DNA from: Planktothrix sp. PCC 11201
GTDB taxonomy: Bacteria; Cyanobacteriota; Cyanobacteriia; Cyanobacteriales; Microcoleaceae
Assembly (NCBI RefSeq): GCF_900009135.1
Contig: NZ_LT797710.1
Location: 45,806 to 109,805 of the forward strand
Length of the DNA: 64,000 bases
Direction of reading: 5' to 3'
Part shown: positions 36,633 to 46,531 of the stretch, one piece after another
Layout of the letters: the number at the start of each line of letters is the position of its first letter
Numbering within the stretch: position 1 is the first letter of the stretch
Notes under the pieces: model-generated
Told to the model about the DNA's origin: nothing
The model's input: only the letters and a program-made list of their open reading frames with translations
Databases searched by the model: none
Position numbers and translations under genes: made by a program

Positions 36633-37802
36633 ATGAAACTTACGGATTTTACCCCCATGTCTAAACATCCTTTATCTGAATATATTCATCGCCTGGAGTC
36701 CGGTGAAGCTCTGTTGCCGAATTATCCCGAAAATTTGGTGGAAGTTGTGGGTATCTTGAAAAGTTATGGTGTTGTTCTGGATGCCTATTCTAATAATTTA
36801 ATTTATATTGCAGATGAACAGTTTTTAGAATTATTCCCCTTTTTCAAGTATTTTAATGGAGAAGTCAATATCAAAAAATTATTTCAATATTTGTGGCATG
36901 ATCGGATTAATTTTGAATATGCCGAATATTGTATGAAAACCATGTTTTGGCATGGGGGCGGTAAATTAGATGAATATTTAGATTCTTCTGAATTTCTCAA
37001 GTTAGCAGAAACTGCGATTCAAGCTAAAACTAAGGGAAATTTGATGATTCAAACTCTCCATCGTTTTTTCCCGGAATTTCTACCCGAACAAATCCGACAA
37101 CTGGCTTATTATAGTGGATTAGGTCAATTTTGGCGGGTGATGAGTGATATGTTTATTTCCCTTTCTGATCGTTATGATCAAGGAGAAATTAAATCTATTC
37201 CTGAAGTAGTCAATCATATTTTATTAGCCCTAGTAGAAGCTGCTAATAAACCCATTACTTATAGCGTCAAAATCAATAATCAAGTTTATGATATCCTGCC
37301 AAAATCTGCCGGATTAACTTTTTTAATGGATACCGCAGTTCCCTATGTTGAAGCTGTGTTCTTTAGGGGAACTCCTTTTCCTGGAACGGTTTCTTATAAT
37401 GCTCAAGCCCATCAAATTCCCACAGAGCAAAAAGACTTTGCCTATGGTGCATTATACGCCGATCCTTTACCGATTGGTGGGTCGGGTATTCCCCCAACTC
37501 AATTAATGCAGGATATGCGTCATTTTCTTCCTGATTATTTACATAATATCTATCAAAATAGTTGTCGCGGAGAAGATGATTTACGGGTGCAAATTTGTCA
37601 GAGTTTTCAAAAGTCAATGTTCTGTGTCACCACGGCGGCAATTGTGGGATTAGCCCCCCATTCTATTAATACTAATGATCCTGAACAAAAACAAGCTAAT
37701 CGGATCTATTTTGAGAATTGGATGGATCGATTTTTAAACTCCCGTTTAGGGGAAGTTAATCAACCTACATTCAGGGAATGTAAGCTATTTCCTGAACGTT
37801 AA
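36633..37802 (+). CDS. cupB: CO2 hydration protein CupB/ChpX-like
   Basis: A 389-residue soluble protein of the CO2 hydration (ChpX/ChpY) family. It binds the NdhF/NdhD tip of NDH-1MS and acts as a one-way carbonic anhydrase. His-rich segments HDRINFEYAEYCMKTMFWHG (starting near residue 89) and the C-terminal REC/KLFPER tail are typical. Its length and the lack of a following cupS gene favour the constitutive CupB form over CupA; this is an inference. With ndhF4, ndhD4 and the divergent ccm operon it completes a CO2-concentrating island. Confidence 0.8.
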   Translation: MKLTDFTPMSKHPLSEYIHRLESGEALLPNYPENLVEVVGILKSYGVVLDAYSNNLIYIADEQFLELFPFFKYFNGEVNIKKLFQYLWHDRINFEYAEYCMKTMFWHGGGKLDEYLDSSEFLKLAETAIQAKTKGNLMIQTLHRFFPEFLPEQIRQLAYYSGLGQFWRVMSDMFISLSDRYDQGEIKSIPEVVNHILLALVEAANKPITYSVKINNQVYDILPKSAGLTFLMDTAVPYVEAVFFRGTPFPGTVSYNAQAHQIPTEQKDFAYGALYADPLPIGGSGIPPTQLMQDMRHFLPDYLHNIYQNSCRGEDDLRVQICQSFQKSMFCVTTAAIVGLAPHSINTNDPEQKQANRIYFENWMDRFLNSRLGEVNQPTFRECKLFPER

Positions 37803-37967
37803 AAGACACTTTAAACTAGAAACCAGGTTTATTTGAGAAATCCGGTTTTTGAGAAGTTGTGATCGCGCCAAAAACGAGCGGAAAACAGATAATCCCTCTT
37901 TTATCACTATAGTAAGGGCAAAAAGATAGTAATAGTAAAAAGAAGAATCTGTCGAGGGAAGCTCATC

Positions 37968-38552
37968 CTAAACGCGGCCAAATCGTTCAATCGGCCAAAA
38001 ACGAAATACGGCGCGACCAATAATATTTTCCTTGGGAAGAAAACCCCAAACATGGGAATCATTACTATCATTGCGATTATCTCCCATAACAAAATAGGAA
38101 TTCTCAGGAACTTTTACTGGGGGTAATTGATAATGAGGTTCCTCAGCAATATAACGCTCAAATTGGGGCTGATTGTCAATATAAACCCGACCATTTTTAA
38201 CTTCAATGGTTTGACCTGGCTGACCAATAATTCGCTTAATAAAGGCTTGATCTGCCGCATAGCCAATCTCTTGTAATTGGGGAGGAGGAGCAAAAACAAT
38301 AATATCGCCAAATTGGGGAGAATCTAAATAATAGGATACCTTTTCTATGACTAAGCGATCGTTTATTTCTAAAGTCGGGAACATGGAATCTGAGGGAATA
38401 AATCGAGGTTCAGCAACAAAAGTTCTAATTAATAATGATAATCCCAGGGCGATCGCTAAAATTACAATATTCTCTCGGATTTGATCCCAAATACTTTTTT
38501 TAGGGATTGCAGGTTGGGGCTTTTGAGTTACTTGTTTTTCTTCGGATTTCAT
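37968..38552 (-). CDS. lepB: Signal peptidase I
   Basis: A 194-residue S26A serine protease that removes signal peptides from exported proteins. One N-terminal membrane segment (about residues 28-45) is followed by box B IPSDSMFPTL with the nucleophile S56, box D FIKRIIGQPGQ with the general base K106, and box E GDNRNDSNDSHVWG. The catalytic dyad is intact. The protein is of normal length for the cyanobacterial form. It is convergent with the cupB-like gene and monocistronic. Confidence 0.93.
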   Translation of the reverse strand: MKSEEKQVTQKPQPAIPKKSIWDQIRENIVILAIALGLSLLIRTFVAEPRFIPSDSMFPTLEINDRLVIEKVSYYLDSPQFGDIIVFAPPPQLQEIGYAADQAFIKRIIGQPGQTIEVKNGRVYIDNQPQFERYIAEEPHYQLPPVKVPENSYFVMGDNRNDSNDSHVWGFLPKENIIGRAVFRFWPIERFGRV

Positions 38553-38666
38553 TGTTTTTTTCCCTAATATTATTATCTATAAAAATAAATTGAGAATTAA
38601 GAATCGCAATTAAGCTATGATTCTTAATTCTCAATCATTAACCCTGGAAATTGAAGGGATAAATTG

Positions 38667-39560
38667 TTAATTCTCATGGGAGGATTTGTGATGAAAACGA
38701 ATTCCCAAAAAGACATCATAGAGGAAACCCCAAAAGTCTTTCTTTCCTTCTAATATTCCCAAGGTTTGGGGAGAACCTTTTTCATCTAACAGAGGCTTCA
38801 TAAATTCATAGGTTGGCTTGTAATAATACCAAGGAATAGATGGCCATAAATGATGAATCAGATGGTAATTTTGCCCCAAAATTAACAGATTTAAAACCGA
38901 ACCCGGATACACCCTAGCATTTTTCCAGCGACCCCGTTCTTGAAACGGACGATGGGGTAAATAATCAAAGAATAAACCCAAAGCTATGCCCACAACCAAA
39001 GCCGGACAAAACCAGAAATTCAGAATATAGCCGAGGAATTCATAATGAATAGAGATCGCAACAATAGTCACTACAAATAAGCGACTCAAAAACCATTCCA
39101 AAAGCTCATATTTTTTCCAAAGTCGGCGCTTGAAAAAAAACACTTCATGGTAGAAAAAACGTGCCGCAATCAACCACAAGGGGCCACCTGTGGAAACAAA
39201 ATGATCCGGATCATTGTCTGGATCATTAACATGGCAATGATGTTGGATATGCACCCGCGTAAATACGGGAAAAGCGAACCCTAACATCAAAGCACTACCG
39301 TGTCCTAATACCGAATTCAGAATGCGGTTTTTGTGGGCAGAATTATGGGATGCGTCATGGATCACTGTCCCCGAAAGGTGCAGCGCCAAAACATTAATCA
39401 AAAAACAACACCAATCCGGCCAACCCCAAAGCCAGTATCCCAATGTGGAACAGATCACCATTACTACCGCACCGAAAAACATCAGTAGCGTGGTGTTAAA
39501 ACCACCCTCTGCGGTGAGGTATTCCTTGGGGACTGTCAGTGGCTTACTTGCCTCCGACAT
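38667..39560 (-). CDS. crtR: Beta-carotene hydroxylase CrtR
   Basis: A membrane di-iron enzyme of the fatty-acid-desaturase family that hydroxylates carotenoids towards zeaxanthin or myxol-type products. I prefer the ATG at 39560 (MSEASKPLTVPKEYLT), giving 297 residues; a start at 39587 would add nine. Three histidine boxes are visible: HDASHNSAH, HIQHHCHV and HLIHHLW, along with four or so hydrophobic segments. The order and spacing match cyanobacterial CrtR and not the CrtO/CrtW ketolases. It is transcribed alone, divergent from the COP23-domain gene. Confidence 0.9.
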   Translation of the reverse strand: MSEASKPLTVPKEYLTAEGGFNTTLLMFFGAVVMVICSTLGYWLWGWPDWCCFLINVLALHLSGTVIHDASHNSAHKNRILNSVLGHGSALMLGFAFPVFTRVHIQHHCHVNDPDNDPDHFVSTGGPLWLIAARFFYHEVFFFKRRLWKKYELLEWFLSRLFVVTIVAISIHYEFLGYILNFWFCPALVVGIALGLFFDYLPHRPFQERGRWKNARVYPGSVLNLLILGQNYHLIHHLWPSIPWYYYKPTYEFMKPLLDEKGSPQTLGILEGKKDFWGFLYDVFLGIRFHHKSSHEN

Positions 39561-39696
39561 TACAGTTTGCACTCCTTGAAGTTTCACACCTGAGTATTTT
39601 ATGAGAAAAGTAACAAAGTGTAAAGATTTATAAAATCACTAAACCCGAACGTAATTGCCTAAAATACCACGATTTTACCCCTAGGAGAAAATATTT

Positions 39697-40482
39697 ATGT
39701 CTAGCTCACTGTCGCGTACATCCTTAGTCGGACTGTTTAGTTTATCCATGACCCTATCAATCCTGGGTTCCGCCACCGGGGCCAACGCTCAACCTCGGTG
39801 GCCATCTTTACCCAGTCTGACCGACCTGCTGCAACTCCCCCGCAACACAACCCAACCCCCCCAAACCTTTCCGACTCCGGCCACTAATCCCACCCAATCC
39901 CCAGCCCCCCAACCCACCGATCAAGGCCCCCTAAATCCTCAAGTGGAAGTGGAAACCGGGGACACAGCAATTGCTCGGTTTCGATGTGAGGTGATTGGCG
40001 GTCAATATACGGTGATGTATTATCCCGTCAGCCAACCCAATCAAGGCTATGCTTGGGCAGTTCCTAGTAATATGGGGGGCGGATGGACACCGGAACGCCG
40101 TTGTGGAGAGATTAGTCGCCGTTTAGAATCCTATCGTCCCGATGGATTAGCAGAAATCAGTACAGCGATGGAGAACGGTTACAATACCCTCTGCGCCACC
40201 ACCGAAGATGTTCCCCAATGTCGGATTGTCTTAACCGTACCCCCTGGGGAAGATCCTTTATTAGTCCGCGATCGCATTTTCCAAAACCTCGTAATTGCCG
40301 ACAGTGGCCAAAGCACCCAAGGTGTTCTAACCCTGATAGATGAAAAAAGTACCGGGGACATCATTCGAGGGGCTTTAGGACGTCCGAGAACCCGTTCTAC
40401 TGGTATTCCCCTCCGTCAATTCCTCGACCCCACCGATGGCGGCACCGGAGCACGCTTAAACCCCCGTTATTTTCCTCAATAG
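39697..40482 (+). CDS. COP23-domain secreted protein
   Basis: A 261-residue protein with a signal peptide (hydrophobic residues ~8-27, cleavage near ANA-QP), a proline/glutamine-rich linker to about residue 85 and a COP23 domain (circadian oscillating protein family) at ~90-215. The domain has [15 protein letters not shown], then cysteines in ERRCGEI, TLCATT and PQCRI that probably form two disulfides in the periplasm. The domain's function is unknown. A G-rich tandem repeat begins at the stop codon. Confidence 0.82.
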   Translation: MSSSLSRTSLVGLFSLSMTLSILGSATGANAQPRWPSLPSLTDLLQLPRNTTQPPQTFPTPATNPTQSPAPQPTDQGPLNPQVEVETGDTAIARFRCEVIGGQYTVMYYPVSQPNQGYAWAVPSNMGGGWTPERRCGEISRRLESYRPDGLAEISTAMENGYNTLCATTEDVPQCRIVLTVPPGEDPLLVRDRIFQNLVIADSGQSTQGVLTLIDEKSTGDIIRGALGRPRTRSTGIPLRQFLDPTDGGTGARLNPRYFPQ

Positions 40483-40707
40483 GGAACAGGGAGCAGGGGG
40501 AGCAGGGGGAGCAGGGGGAGCAGGCAGGGGGAGTAGGGGAAGCAGGGGGAGCAGGGGGAGCAGGGGAAGCAGGGGGAGCAGGGGAAGCAGGGGAAGCAGG
40601 GGGAGCAGGGGGAGCAGGGGAAGTAGGGGGAGCAGGGGGAGTAAACTCTTTCTATTACCTATTACCCATTACCCATTCCCCATTAGTAATTCGTAATTCG
40701 TAATTCC
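40482..40707. repeat. Composite G-rich minisatellite (orientation B)
   Basis: About 17 imperfect units of gggagcagg/gggaagcag type (40483-40645), then the linker taaactctttct, then a C-rich run of attaccc-like heptamers and cattagtaattcgtaattcg to 40707. Read on the minus strand this is the same three-part element as 20977-21083. It starts at the stop codon of the COP23 gene. The remaining ~100 bases to the pyk start hold one palindromic repeat (40751-40784). Confidence 0.85.
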
Positions 40708-40750
40708 TGATCCTGATGTGTCCCTGACGTGGTTAAATTCTGTTTATGAT

Positions 40751-40784
40751 CTGTAGAGAGACGCGCCATGGCTCGTCTCTACAG
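40751..40784. repeat. GTAGAGACG-type palindromic repeat
   Basis: Arms ctgtagagagacg and cgtctctacag around cgccatggct. It is related to the palindromes at 5662-5693 and 46359-46400 and lies 28 bases before the pyk start codon, so it may sit in the 5' untranslated region. Confidence 0.7.
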
Positions 40785-40811
40785 ACAATTCCCTAGATCT
40801 TTAATTGAGTC

Positions 40812-42593
40812 ATGCAACCGCAAAATCTACTGCATCGAACCAAAATAGTCGCTACAATCGGCCCTGCTACCCAGAAGCCTGAAGTTCTCCGCGCATTGAT
40901 TTTAGCGGGTGCAACGACTCTGCGCTTGAATTTTTCCCATAATACCCATGAGGATCATCAACGCAGTATTCGGATGATTCGACAAACCGCCTTTGAACTG
41001 AATCAACCTGTGGGGATTTTACAAGATCTCCAAGGCCCAAAAATCAGATTAGGGAAATTTGAGACGGGTTCGATTGTCCTGAACCGGGATGATCAGTTTA
41101 TTCTCACCAGTGAAGATGTGGTGGGAACTCAAGAAATTTCCTCTGTCACCTACAAACCCTTAGCCGATGAAGTCCCTGATGGGGCGGTGATTCTCCTCGA
41201 TGATGGCAAGGTGGAAATGGTCGTGGAGAAAGTCGAACAGGCCAAAGGACGCTTATGTTGTCGTGTGGTTGTGGGCGGGACTCTTTCTAACAGTAAAGGG
41301 GTGAATTTTCCTGGGGTTTATCTGTCCATTAAAGCCATGACGGAAAAAGACCGCCGGGATTTAATGTTTGGTTTAGATCAAGGGGTGGACTGGGTAGCTT
41401 TAAGTTTCGTGAGAAATCCCCAGGATGTTTTAGAAATTAAAGAATTAATTGCGAGTGCGGGTAAGGATGTTCCCGTGATTGCCAAAATTGAAAAACATGA
41501 AGCCATTGAACAAATGGAAGAAATTTTGGCGTTGTGTAATGGGGTGATGGTGGCCCGAGGTGATTTAGGGGTGGAACTCCCTGCCGAAGATGTGCCAATT
41601 TTACAAAAACGGTTAATTATCACCGCCAACCGGATGGGAATTCCGGTGATTACTGCGACTCAGATGCTAGATAGCATGGTGAATAATCCCCGACCCACCC
41701 GGGCGGAAATTTCCGACGTAGCTAATGCGATTTTAGATGGTACCGATGCGGTGATGCTTTCCAATGAAACCGCCGTGGGTAACTATCCGGTGGAAGCGGT
41801 GGCGACCATGGCCCGGATTGCGGTGCGGATTGAACAGGAGGGTGTGACCCGTAATATTTCCAAGGTTGAAGATACCGGACGTTCAATTCCTAACGCCATT
41901 AGTCAGGCGGTGGCACAAATTTCTCACCAGTTGAACGCGGCGGCGATCATGACCTTAACCAAAACCGGGTCTACGGCCCGCAATGTCTCGAAATTCCGAC
42001 CCCAAACCCCGATTTTAGCCATTACTCCCCACGTTGAGGTGGCGCGACAGTTAAGTTTAGTTTGGGGGGTGAAGCCTTTATTAGTTTTAGATTTACCTTC
42101 GGCTGACCAAACCTTTCAAGCGGCGGTGAATGTGGCGAGGGAAAAAAATCTGCTGGCCGATGGGGATTTGGTTGTGACCACGGCGGGAACTTTACAAGGG
42201 GTGGCCGGATCTACGGATTTGATTAAGGTGGAAGTGGTGACGGCTGCTTTGGGTAAGGGAACGGCCGTTGGTCAAGGCTGTGTTACCGGACGGGCGCGGG
42301 TGGCCCGCAGTGCTGGAGAGTTAGCTGATTTTAATGCCGGGGAAATTTTGGTCACGGTTCAAACCAGTGCCGATTTTGTCGATGTGATGCGGAAGGCGGG
42401 GGGTGTGGTCACGGAAGTTGATAGTTTGACCAGTCACGCGGCGGTGATTGCTTTACGTTTGGGGGTGCCTGTGATTGTTGGGGTGAAGAATGCCACTCGC
42501 TTGATTCGAGATGGGGTGATTCTGACCTTAGATATGGAACGCGGGATTGTCTATTCGGGCTCTAGCAGTGGTTCGGGAAGTGAAAATCTCTAA
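40812..42593 (+). CDS. pyk: Pyruvate kinase with C-terminal PEP-utiliser domain
   Basis: A 593-residue pyruvate kinase (PEP + ADP to pyruvate + ATP). The core shows RTKIVATIGPA, the catalytic region PVIAKIEKHEAIEQMEEIL and MVARGDLGVELP with its magnesium and potassium ligands. The last ~100 residues, containing GVVTEVDSLTSHAAVIALRL, form the phosphohistidine-type PEP-utilising domain found in many cyanobacterial and Bacillus enzymes. Length fits this long class. Monocistronic, with a convergent terminator shared with ndhH. Confidence 0.93.
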   Translation: MQPQNLLHRTKIVATIGPATQKPEVLRALILAGATTLRLNFSHNTHEDHQRSIRMIRQTAFELNQPVGILQDLQGPKIRLGKFETGSIVLNRDDQFILTSEDVVGTQEISSVTYKPLADEVPDGAVILLDDGKVEMVVEKVEQAKGRLCCRVVVGGTLSNSKGVNFPGVYLSIKAMTEKDRRDLMFGLDQGVDWVALSFVRNPQDVLEIKELIASAGKDVPVIAKIEKHEAIEQMEEILALCNGVMVARGDLGVELPAEDVPILQKRLIITANRMGIPVITATQMLDSMVNNPRPTRAEISDVANAILDGTDAVMLSNETAVGNYPVEAVATMARIAVRIEQEGVTRNISKVEDTGRSIPNAISQAVAQISHQLNAAAIMTLTKTGSTARNVSKFRPQTPILAITPHVEVARQLSLVWGVKPLLVLDLPSADQTFQAAVNVAREKNLLADGDLVVTTAGTLQGVAGSTDLIKVEVVTAALGKGTAVGQGCVTGRARVARSAGELADFNAGEILVTVQTSADFVDVMRKAGGVVTEVDSLTSHAAVIALRLGVPVIVGVKNATRLIRDGVILTLDMERGIVYSGSSSGSGSENL

Positions 42594-42648
42594 AGCTATT
42601 TTCCTTCTCTATTGGATTGATTAACATTAGATTTTTTCCTGAAAAATT

Positions 42649-42690
42649 AGCGATCGCCGGATGATAAAATCATTCGTTGATCGCTTTTTC
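42649..42690. terminator. Bidirectional terminator between pyk and ndhH
   Basis: Arms agcgatc (42649-42655) and gatcgct (42679-42685) enclose an inner hairpin atgat/atcat, followed by a T-run. It lies between the convergent ends of pyk and ndhH and could stop both. The left arm carries a HIP1 octamer. Confidence 0.7.
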
Positions 42691-42726
42691 TTTAGCTCTT
42701 TTTGACCCGAGGTTGAAAAATTATCC

Positions 42727-43911
42727 CTAACGGTCAACCGAACCCATAATAATATCGATACTCCCGAGAATTGCCACGAGGTCAGCGATTTTTTCCCCTC
42801 GAACTAATTCCGAGAGAATGGGTAAATTGCAGAAATCCGCCGCCCGAATTTTGAACCGCCAGGGAAAGACATTATCATCCCCAATAATATAAATACCGAG
42901 TTCTCCCTTCCCGCTTTCAATTCGGACATAATGTTCCCCTTTGGGAATTTTGAAGCTCGGGGCGATTTTCTTGCCAATAAATTGATAATCAAAACCATTC
43001 CATTCGGATTTCGGCCCGCCCATCATCCGTTGGGCTTCTAAATTTTCGTAGGGGCCGCCCGGAAGGGCTTCGAGGGCTTGATACAGGATTTTTAGGGATT
43101 CTCGCATTTCCCGAATCCGCACAAAATAACGGGCCAAACAGTCTCCGGCCGTTTCCCACTGCACATCCCAGTCCAATTCGTCGTAACATTCATAGTGGTC
43201 AACTTTGCGTAAATCCCACTTCACCCCAGAGGCGCGTAACATCGGGCCAGATAATCCCCAGTTAATCGCCTGTTCCCGGGTAATGGTTCCTAAACCCTCA
43301 ATCCGACGTCGGAAAATCGGGTTATTGCTGATTAAGCGTTCGTACTCGTCAATTTTCGGCCCGAAATAATCGCAAAAATCTCGACATTTCTGCACCCAAC
43401 CGTAGGGTAAATCGGCGGCTACGCCCCCAATCCGAAAATAGTTATTATTGACCATCCGGTATCCGGTGGCGGCTTCCCAGAGATCATAAATCAGTTCCCG
43501 CTCTCGGAAAATATAGAAGAAGGGAGTTTGGGCGCCGACGTCGGCCAGGAATGGGCCAAGCCATAATAGGTGATTAGCAATGCGGTTTAGTTCGAGCATA
43601 ATCACCCGAATATATTGCGCCCGTTTGGGGACGGTGACTCCGGCCAATCTTTCCGGGCCATTCACCGTCACTGCTTCGTTGAACATTCCAGCGGCGTAGT
43701 CCCAACGGCTAACGTAGGGGACATACATGACAACGCTACGACTTTCGGCGATTTTTTCCATACCGCGATGCAAATACCCAATCACGGGTTCACAGTCCAC
43801 CACATCTTCCCCATCCAGGGTGACAATTAACCGTAAGACCCCGTGCATGGAGGGATGGTGTGGCCCCATGTTCAAGACCATCGGTTCTGTGCGGGTTTCA
43901 ATTCTACTCAT
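42727..43911 (-). CDS. ndhH: NDH-1 subunit H
   Basis: The 49-kDa-type subunit of the peripheral arm of the photosynthetic NDH-1 complex, which takes part in cyclic electron flow and in the CO2-uptake forms. I start at the ATG at 43911 ([20 protein letters not shown]), which gives the usual 394 residues; the open frame runs to 43968. [18 protein letters not shown] and the C-terminus [16 protein letters not shown] are conserved. It is transcribed alone. It would join the NdhF4/NdhD4 module encoded about 6 kb away. Confidence 0.94.
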   Translation of the reverse strand: MSRIETRTEPMVLNMGPHHPSMHGVLRLIVTLDGEDVVDCEPVIGYLHRGMEKIAESRSVVMYVPYVSRWDYAAGMFNEAVTVNGPERLAGVTVPKRAQYIRVIMLELNRIANHLLWLGPFLADVGAQTPFFYIFRERELIYDLWEAATGYRMVNNNYFRIGGVAADLPYGWVQKCRDFCDYFGPKIDEYERLISNNPIFRRRIEGLGTITREQAINWGLSGPMLRASGVKWDLRKVDHYECYDELDWDVQWETAGDCLARYFVRIREMRESLKILYQALEALPGGPYENLEAQRMMGGPKSEWNGFDYQFIGKKIAPSFKIPKGEHYVRIESGKGELGIYIIGDDNVFPWRFKIRAADFCNLPILSELVRGEKIADLVAILGSIDIIMGSVDR

Positions 43912-44049
43912 ACTTTTATCGGTGTTCCCTAACGCGGATTTATGGATTTCTTGGGATTTTTGTTTCAATTGCTTAATATTATAGGAATACTTGGATAGTC
44001 TGAGATCGAAGTTTTAGCAAAAAATACTGGCAAGGGTCTGTACTTCCCC

Positions 44050-44064
44050 AGAAACCGGGTTTCT
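44050..44064. repeat. Short palindrome agaaaccgggtttct
   Basis: A 15-base near-perfect palindrome in the region between ndhH and the J-domain gene. A decayed relative (aaaccaggttt... aaatccggttt) lies at 37821-37853. This is another small dispersed repeat; no function can be assigned. Confidence 0.5.
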
Positions 44065-44197
44065 TAACTTCTGTGCGAAAGTCCTCAACCCGTTACTAAT
44101 CTGATGTATTGGAAAAATGAACACTCGTTTTAGTTGTCTGTCCGATGTATGATTAGGTTGTTAGTGATCGCAATTTCCCTTGTTCGGTGTTAATTGT

Positions 44198-44677
44198 ATG
44201 TCAAATAATGATCAAGTAACTCAATACACTGCTGGTGCGCTTAAAAGTCAATACAAGACTTTTAAACAAGCAAAATTAGCATTGAATATCAAAGCTCAAA
44301 GCTGGCAGGCTTTAGTAGATAAGCTAAATGCTCCTAGTTATGAACAAATCAAAGAACAATTATTAAAATTAGAGCAAGAGAACCAATTTCTTCAAAAGGA
44401 AAACGAGATTTTAAAAAACTCTATTTCCAAAACAAAAGATTTTGATGAAGTTGGTTTTTGGCTTTTAGATAAAAATTTTAATCGATCAAATTTCTCAGAT
44501 TTTGAAATTTCAGAAGAACAAACAAAAATAGAATCAAAAGCTAATCTTTTTTATAAAAAACTAGCTCAAAAATATCATCCTGATAAAGGAGGTACTGAAA
44601 TGCAAATGTCTAATTTAAACCGTCTTTATGAACAAATGATGGCACTGGTTGCAATGAACAATGGATTAGGGAGATAA
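44198..44677 (+). CDS. C-terminal J-domain-like protein, function unknown
   Basis: I prefer the ATG at 44198 (MSNNDQVTQYTAGALKSQYK), giving 159 residues; a TTG at 44180 adds six. The N-terminal ~45 residues are helical, residues ~50-80 look like a coiled coil (QLLKLEQENQFLQKENEILK), and the C-terminal ~50 residues resemble a truncated J domain with the motif YHPDKGG of Hsp40 proteins. The protein could recruit DnaK to a client. It is followed three bases later by an HNH-like gene whose ribosome binding site lies in its last codons. Base composition is more AT-rich than the neighbours, which suggests transfer. Confidence 0.65.
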   Translation: MSNNDQVTQYTAGALKSQYKTFKQAKLALNIKAQSWQALVDKLNAPSYEQIKEQLLKLEQENQFLQKENEILKNSISKTKDFDEVGFWLLDKNFNRSNFSDFEISEEQTKIESKANLFYKKLAQKYHPDKGGTEMQMSNLNRLYEQMMALVAMNNGLGR

Positions 44678-44680
44678 GTT

Positions 44681-45385
44681 ATGAAAAAGATTGAAATTAG
44701 TGATAAAGGAAAAATTACTTTAGAAACCACTTTAACCCAGGGACAAATTTCTAAATTTAATGGTTTGATTCAGAAAATGATTATTGAGGATGGTGCTGCC
44801 TATATACCTATTGATGAACTACATGGCGTTTTATTAACTAATAGTCGAGATCGAGCTAAAGTAATTATTAATAATTATAGAGATACTGTTAAAGCATACT
44901 TAGTTACTGATCCAATTCGCTTTCAAAAATATGGAGTAATAGCAGCAATAAGACCAGTCGGACTTTACAATCTGCTGGAAACCCTCGCAGAGGCTAATCC
45001 TAAACGAGCAAGCGATTATCGCGGTAGTCTGGCATTATTAGCATACATAGTAGCTAAACATCCTCAATTGGCTCTCTCATCAAGTATTGAAGCGAAATAT
45101 AAGGAAGCTGTCCAAAATTCTGTAGTTGCCAAATTAAAAAGAACTCATAATATTTGTCAGCTATCTACAGAAACTTTTACTAATGATGATGAGAAGCACG
45201 TACATCATATTGAAGGACAGTCTGAAGATCCATCATTAGCCAATGATGAAAAAAACTTAATTGTAATTAAAGGAAGGATACACATAGACTACCATAACTG
45301 GATAAATATGCAACAATTAGCGACCAATAGGTACACTTTAAAACAGTATGCAGTTAAAAATAATTACTCTCTGGCAGCCATATAG
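44681..45385 (+). CDS. HNH-like protein, function unknown
   Basis: A 234-residue protein that I do not recognise over most of its length. The C-terminal part (from about residue 170) looks like an HNH nuclease: KHVHHIEGQSEDPSLANDEK, then NLIVIKGRIHIDYHNW, with the His-His, the Asn/Asp and the final His in the usual order. Only one cysteine is present, so no zinc knuckle. It is coupled to the J-domain gene (gap of three bases, GGGAGA ribosome binding site at 44669-44674). An endonuclease or a DNA-binding accessory protein is possible. Confidence 0.55.
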   Translation: MKKIEISDKGKITLETTLTQGQISKFNGLIQKMIIEDGAAYIPIDELHGVLLTNSRDRAKVIINNYRDTVKAYLVTDPIRFQKYGVIAAIRPVGLYNLLETLAEANPKRASDYRGSLALLAYIVAKHPQLALSSSIEAKYKEAVQNSVVAKLKRTHNICQLSTETFTNDDEKHVHHIEGQSEDPSLANDEKNLIVIKGRIHIDYHNWINMQQLATNRYTLKQYAVKNNYSLAAI

Positions 45386-45445
45386 AGTAACAAAATAAGA
45401 TTGCTTTATTCATTAATAAATAACCATTCTATAGGAATAATTACA

Positions 45446-46357
45446 TTGTCTGAAATCGAAGTAGTGGAAGAAAATACTCAAAACTCCTTTGTCCATATTC
45501 CCGTATTGAGTCGGGAATTAATTGCGGGGTTAGAAATTCGTGCGGGGGGAGAATATCTCGATGCAACCGTTGGCGGTGGTGGACATAGTTTGTTATTATT
45601 GCAAGCCGGGGAGAATATCCAGTTAACAGCAATTGATCAAGATAAAGACGCGATCGCTGCTGCTCGGGTTAAATTTGAACAAGCAGATCTTTCTCTATTG
45701 GAAAGAGTGCAGTTTTGGCAAGGAAACTTTGCTGAATATCAGCCCAAATCTAAACAATTTGATGGAATTATAGCGGATTTAGGGGTAAGTTCCTATCAGT
45801 TTGATCAGCCAGAAAGAGGGTTTAGTTTTCGCCATACCGCCCCTTTAGATATGCGAATGAATCAACAACAATCTTTGACGGCGGCGGAGATTATTAACCA
45901 TTGGGATGAGAAGCAATTAGCGGATATTTTTTATCAGTATGGGGAAGAAAGATTATCCAGACGCATTGCCAAAGGAATTGTAGAAAAACGGCCGTTTCAA
46001 ACCACAACGGATTTAGCCTATGCGATCGGCGGTTGTGTTCCAGCGAGTTATCGTCATGGACGAATTCATCCGGCTACCCGTGTCTTTCAAGCATTAAGAA
46101 TTGCGGTGAATCAAGAGTTAACTCGTTTAGAAAAATTTATAGATCAAGCGCAATATTGGTTAAAACCTGGAGGTAGAATTGGGGTGATTAGTTTTCATAG
46201 TTTAGAAGATAGAATCGTTAAACATCGGTTAAAAGAGTCTCCTATTTTGCAGGTATTAACTAAAAAACCAATTCAACCCCAACCCGATGAACTGAATAAT
46301 AATAACCGTTCTCGTTCAGCTAAATTAAGATTAGCTGAACGAAAGATAATAGAATAA
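45446..46357 (+). CDS. rsmH: 16S rRNA (cytosine-1402 N4)-methyltransferase RsmH
   Basis: A SAM-dependent methyltransferase for 16S rRNA C1402, also known as MraW. I choose the TTG at 45446, which has an AGGA box nine bases upstream (45433-45436) and gives 303 residues; a longer frame from a TTG at 45401 is less likely. Motifs: [18 protein letters not shown] (SAM binding), [20 protein letters not shown] and PLDMRMNQ, and the C-terminal [19 protein letters not shown]. It is not next to a dcw cluster here. Confidence 0.9.
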   Translation: MSEIEVVEENTQNSFVHIPVLSRELIAGLEIRAGGEYLDATVGGGGHSLLLLQAGENIQLTAIDQDKDAIAAARVKFEQADLSLLERVQFWQGNFAEYQPKSKQFDGIIADLGVSSYQFDQPERGFSFRHTAPLDMRMNQQQSLTAAEIINHWDEKQLADIFYQYGEERLSRRIAKGIVEKRPFQTTTDLAYAIGGCVPASYRHGRIHPATRVFQALRIAVNQELTRLEKFIDQAQYWLKPGGRIGVISFHSLEDRIVKHRLKESPILQVLTKKPIQPQPDELNNNNRSRSAKLRLAERKIIE

Positions 46358-46358
46358 C

Positions 46359-46400
46359 GTAGAGACGCACCAAGACAGACGCGCCATGGCACGTCTCTAC
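46359..46400. repeat. GTAGAGACG-type palindromic repeat
   Basis: Arms gtagagacg (46359-46367) and cgtctctac (46392-46400) with an inner gcgccatggc. Third member of the family in the window, here one base after the rsmH stop. Confidence 0.7.
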
Positions 46401-46531
46401 AGCCAGAAATCACGTTCAGTGGATTATGAATTGGGGAAGACTCCGCCCCTATCATTGTTGTGATTTTGGGTAATTTATGCAACTCGCTATAGTTGCTATA
46501 ATAGCAAAATTGAGTTAATAGTATATCTCCG

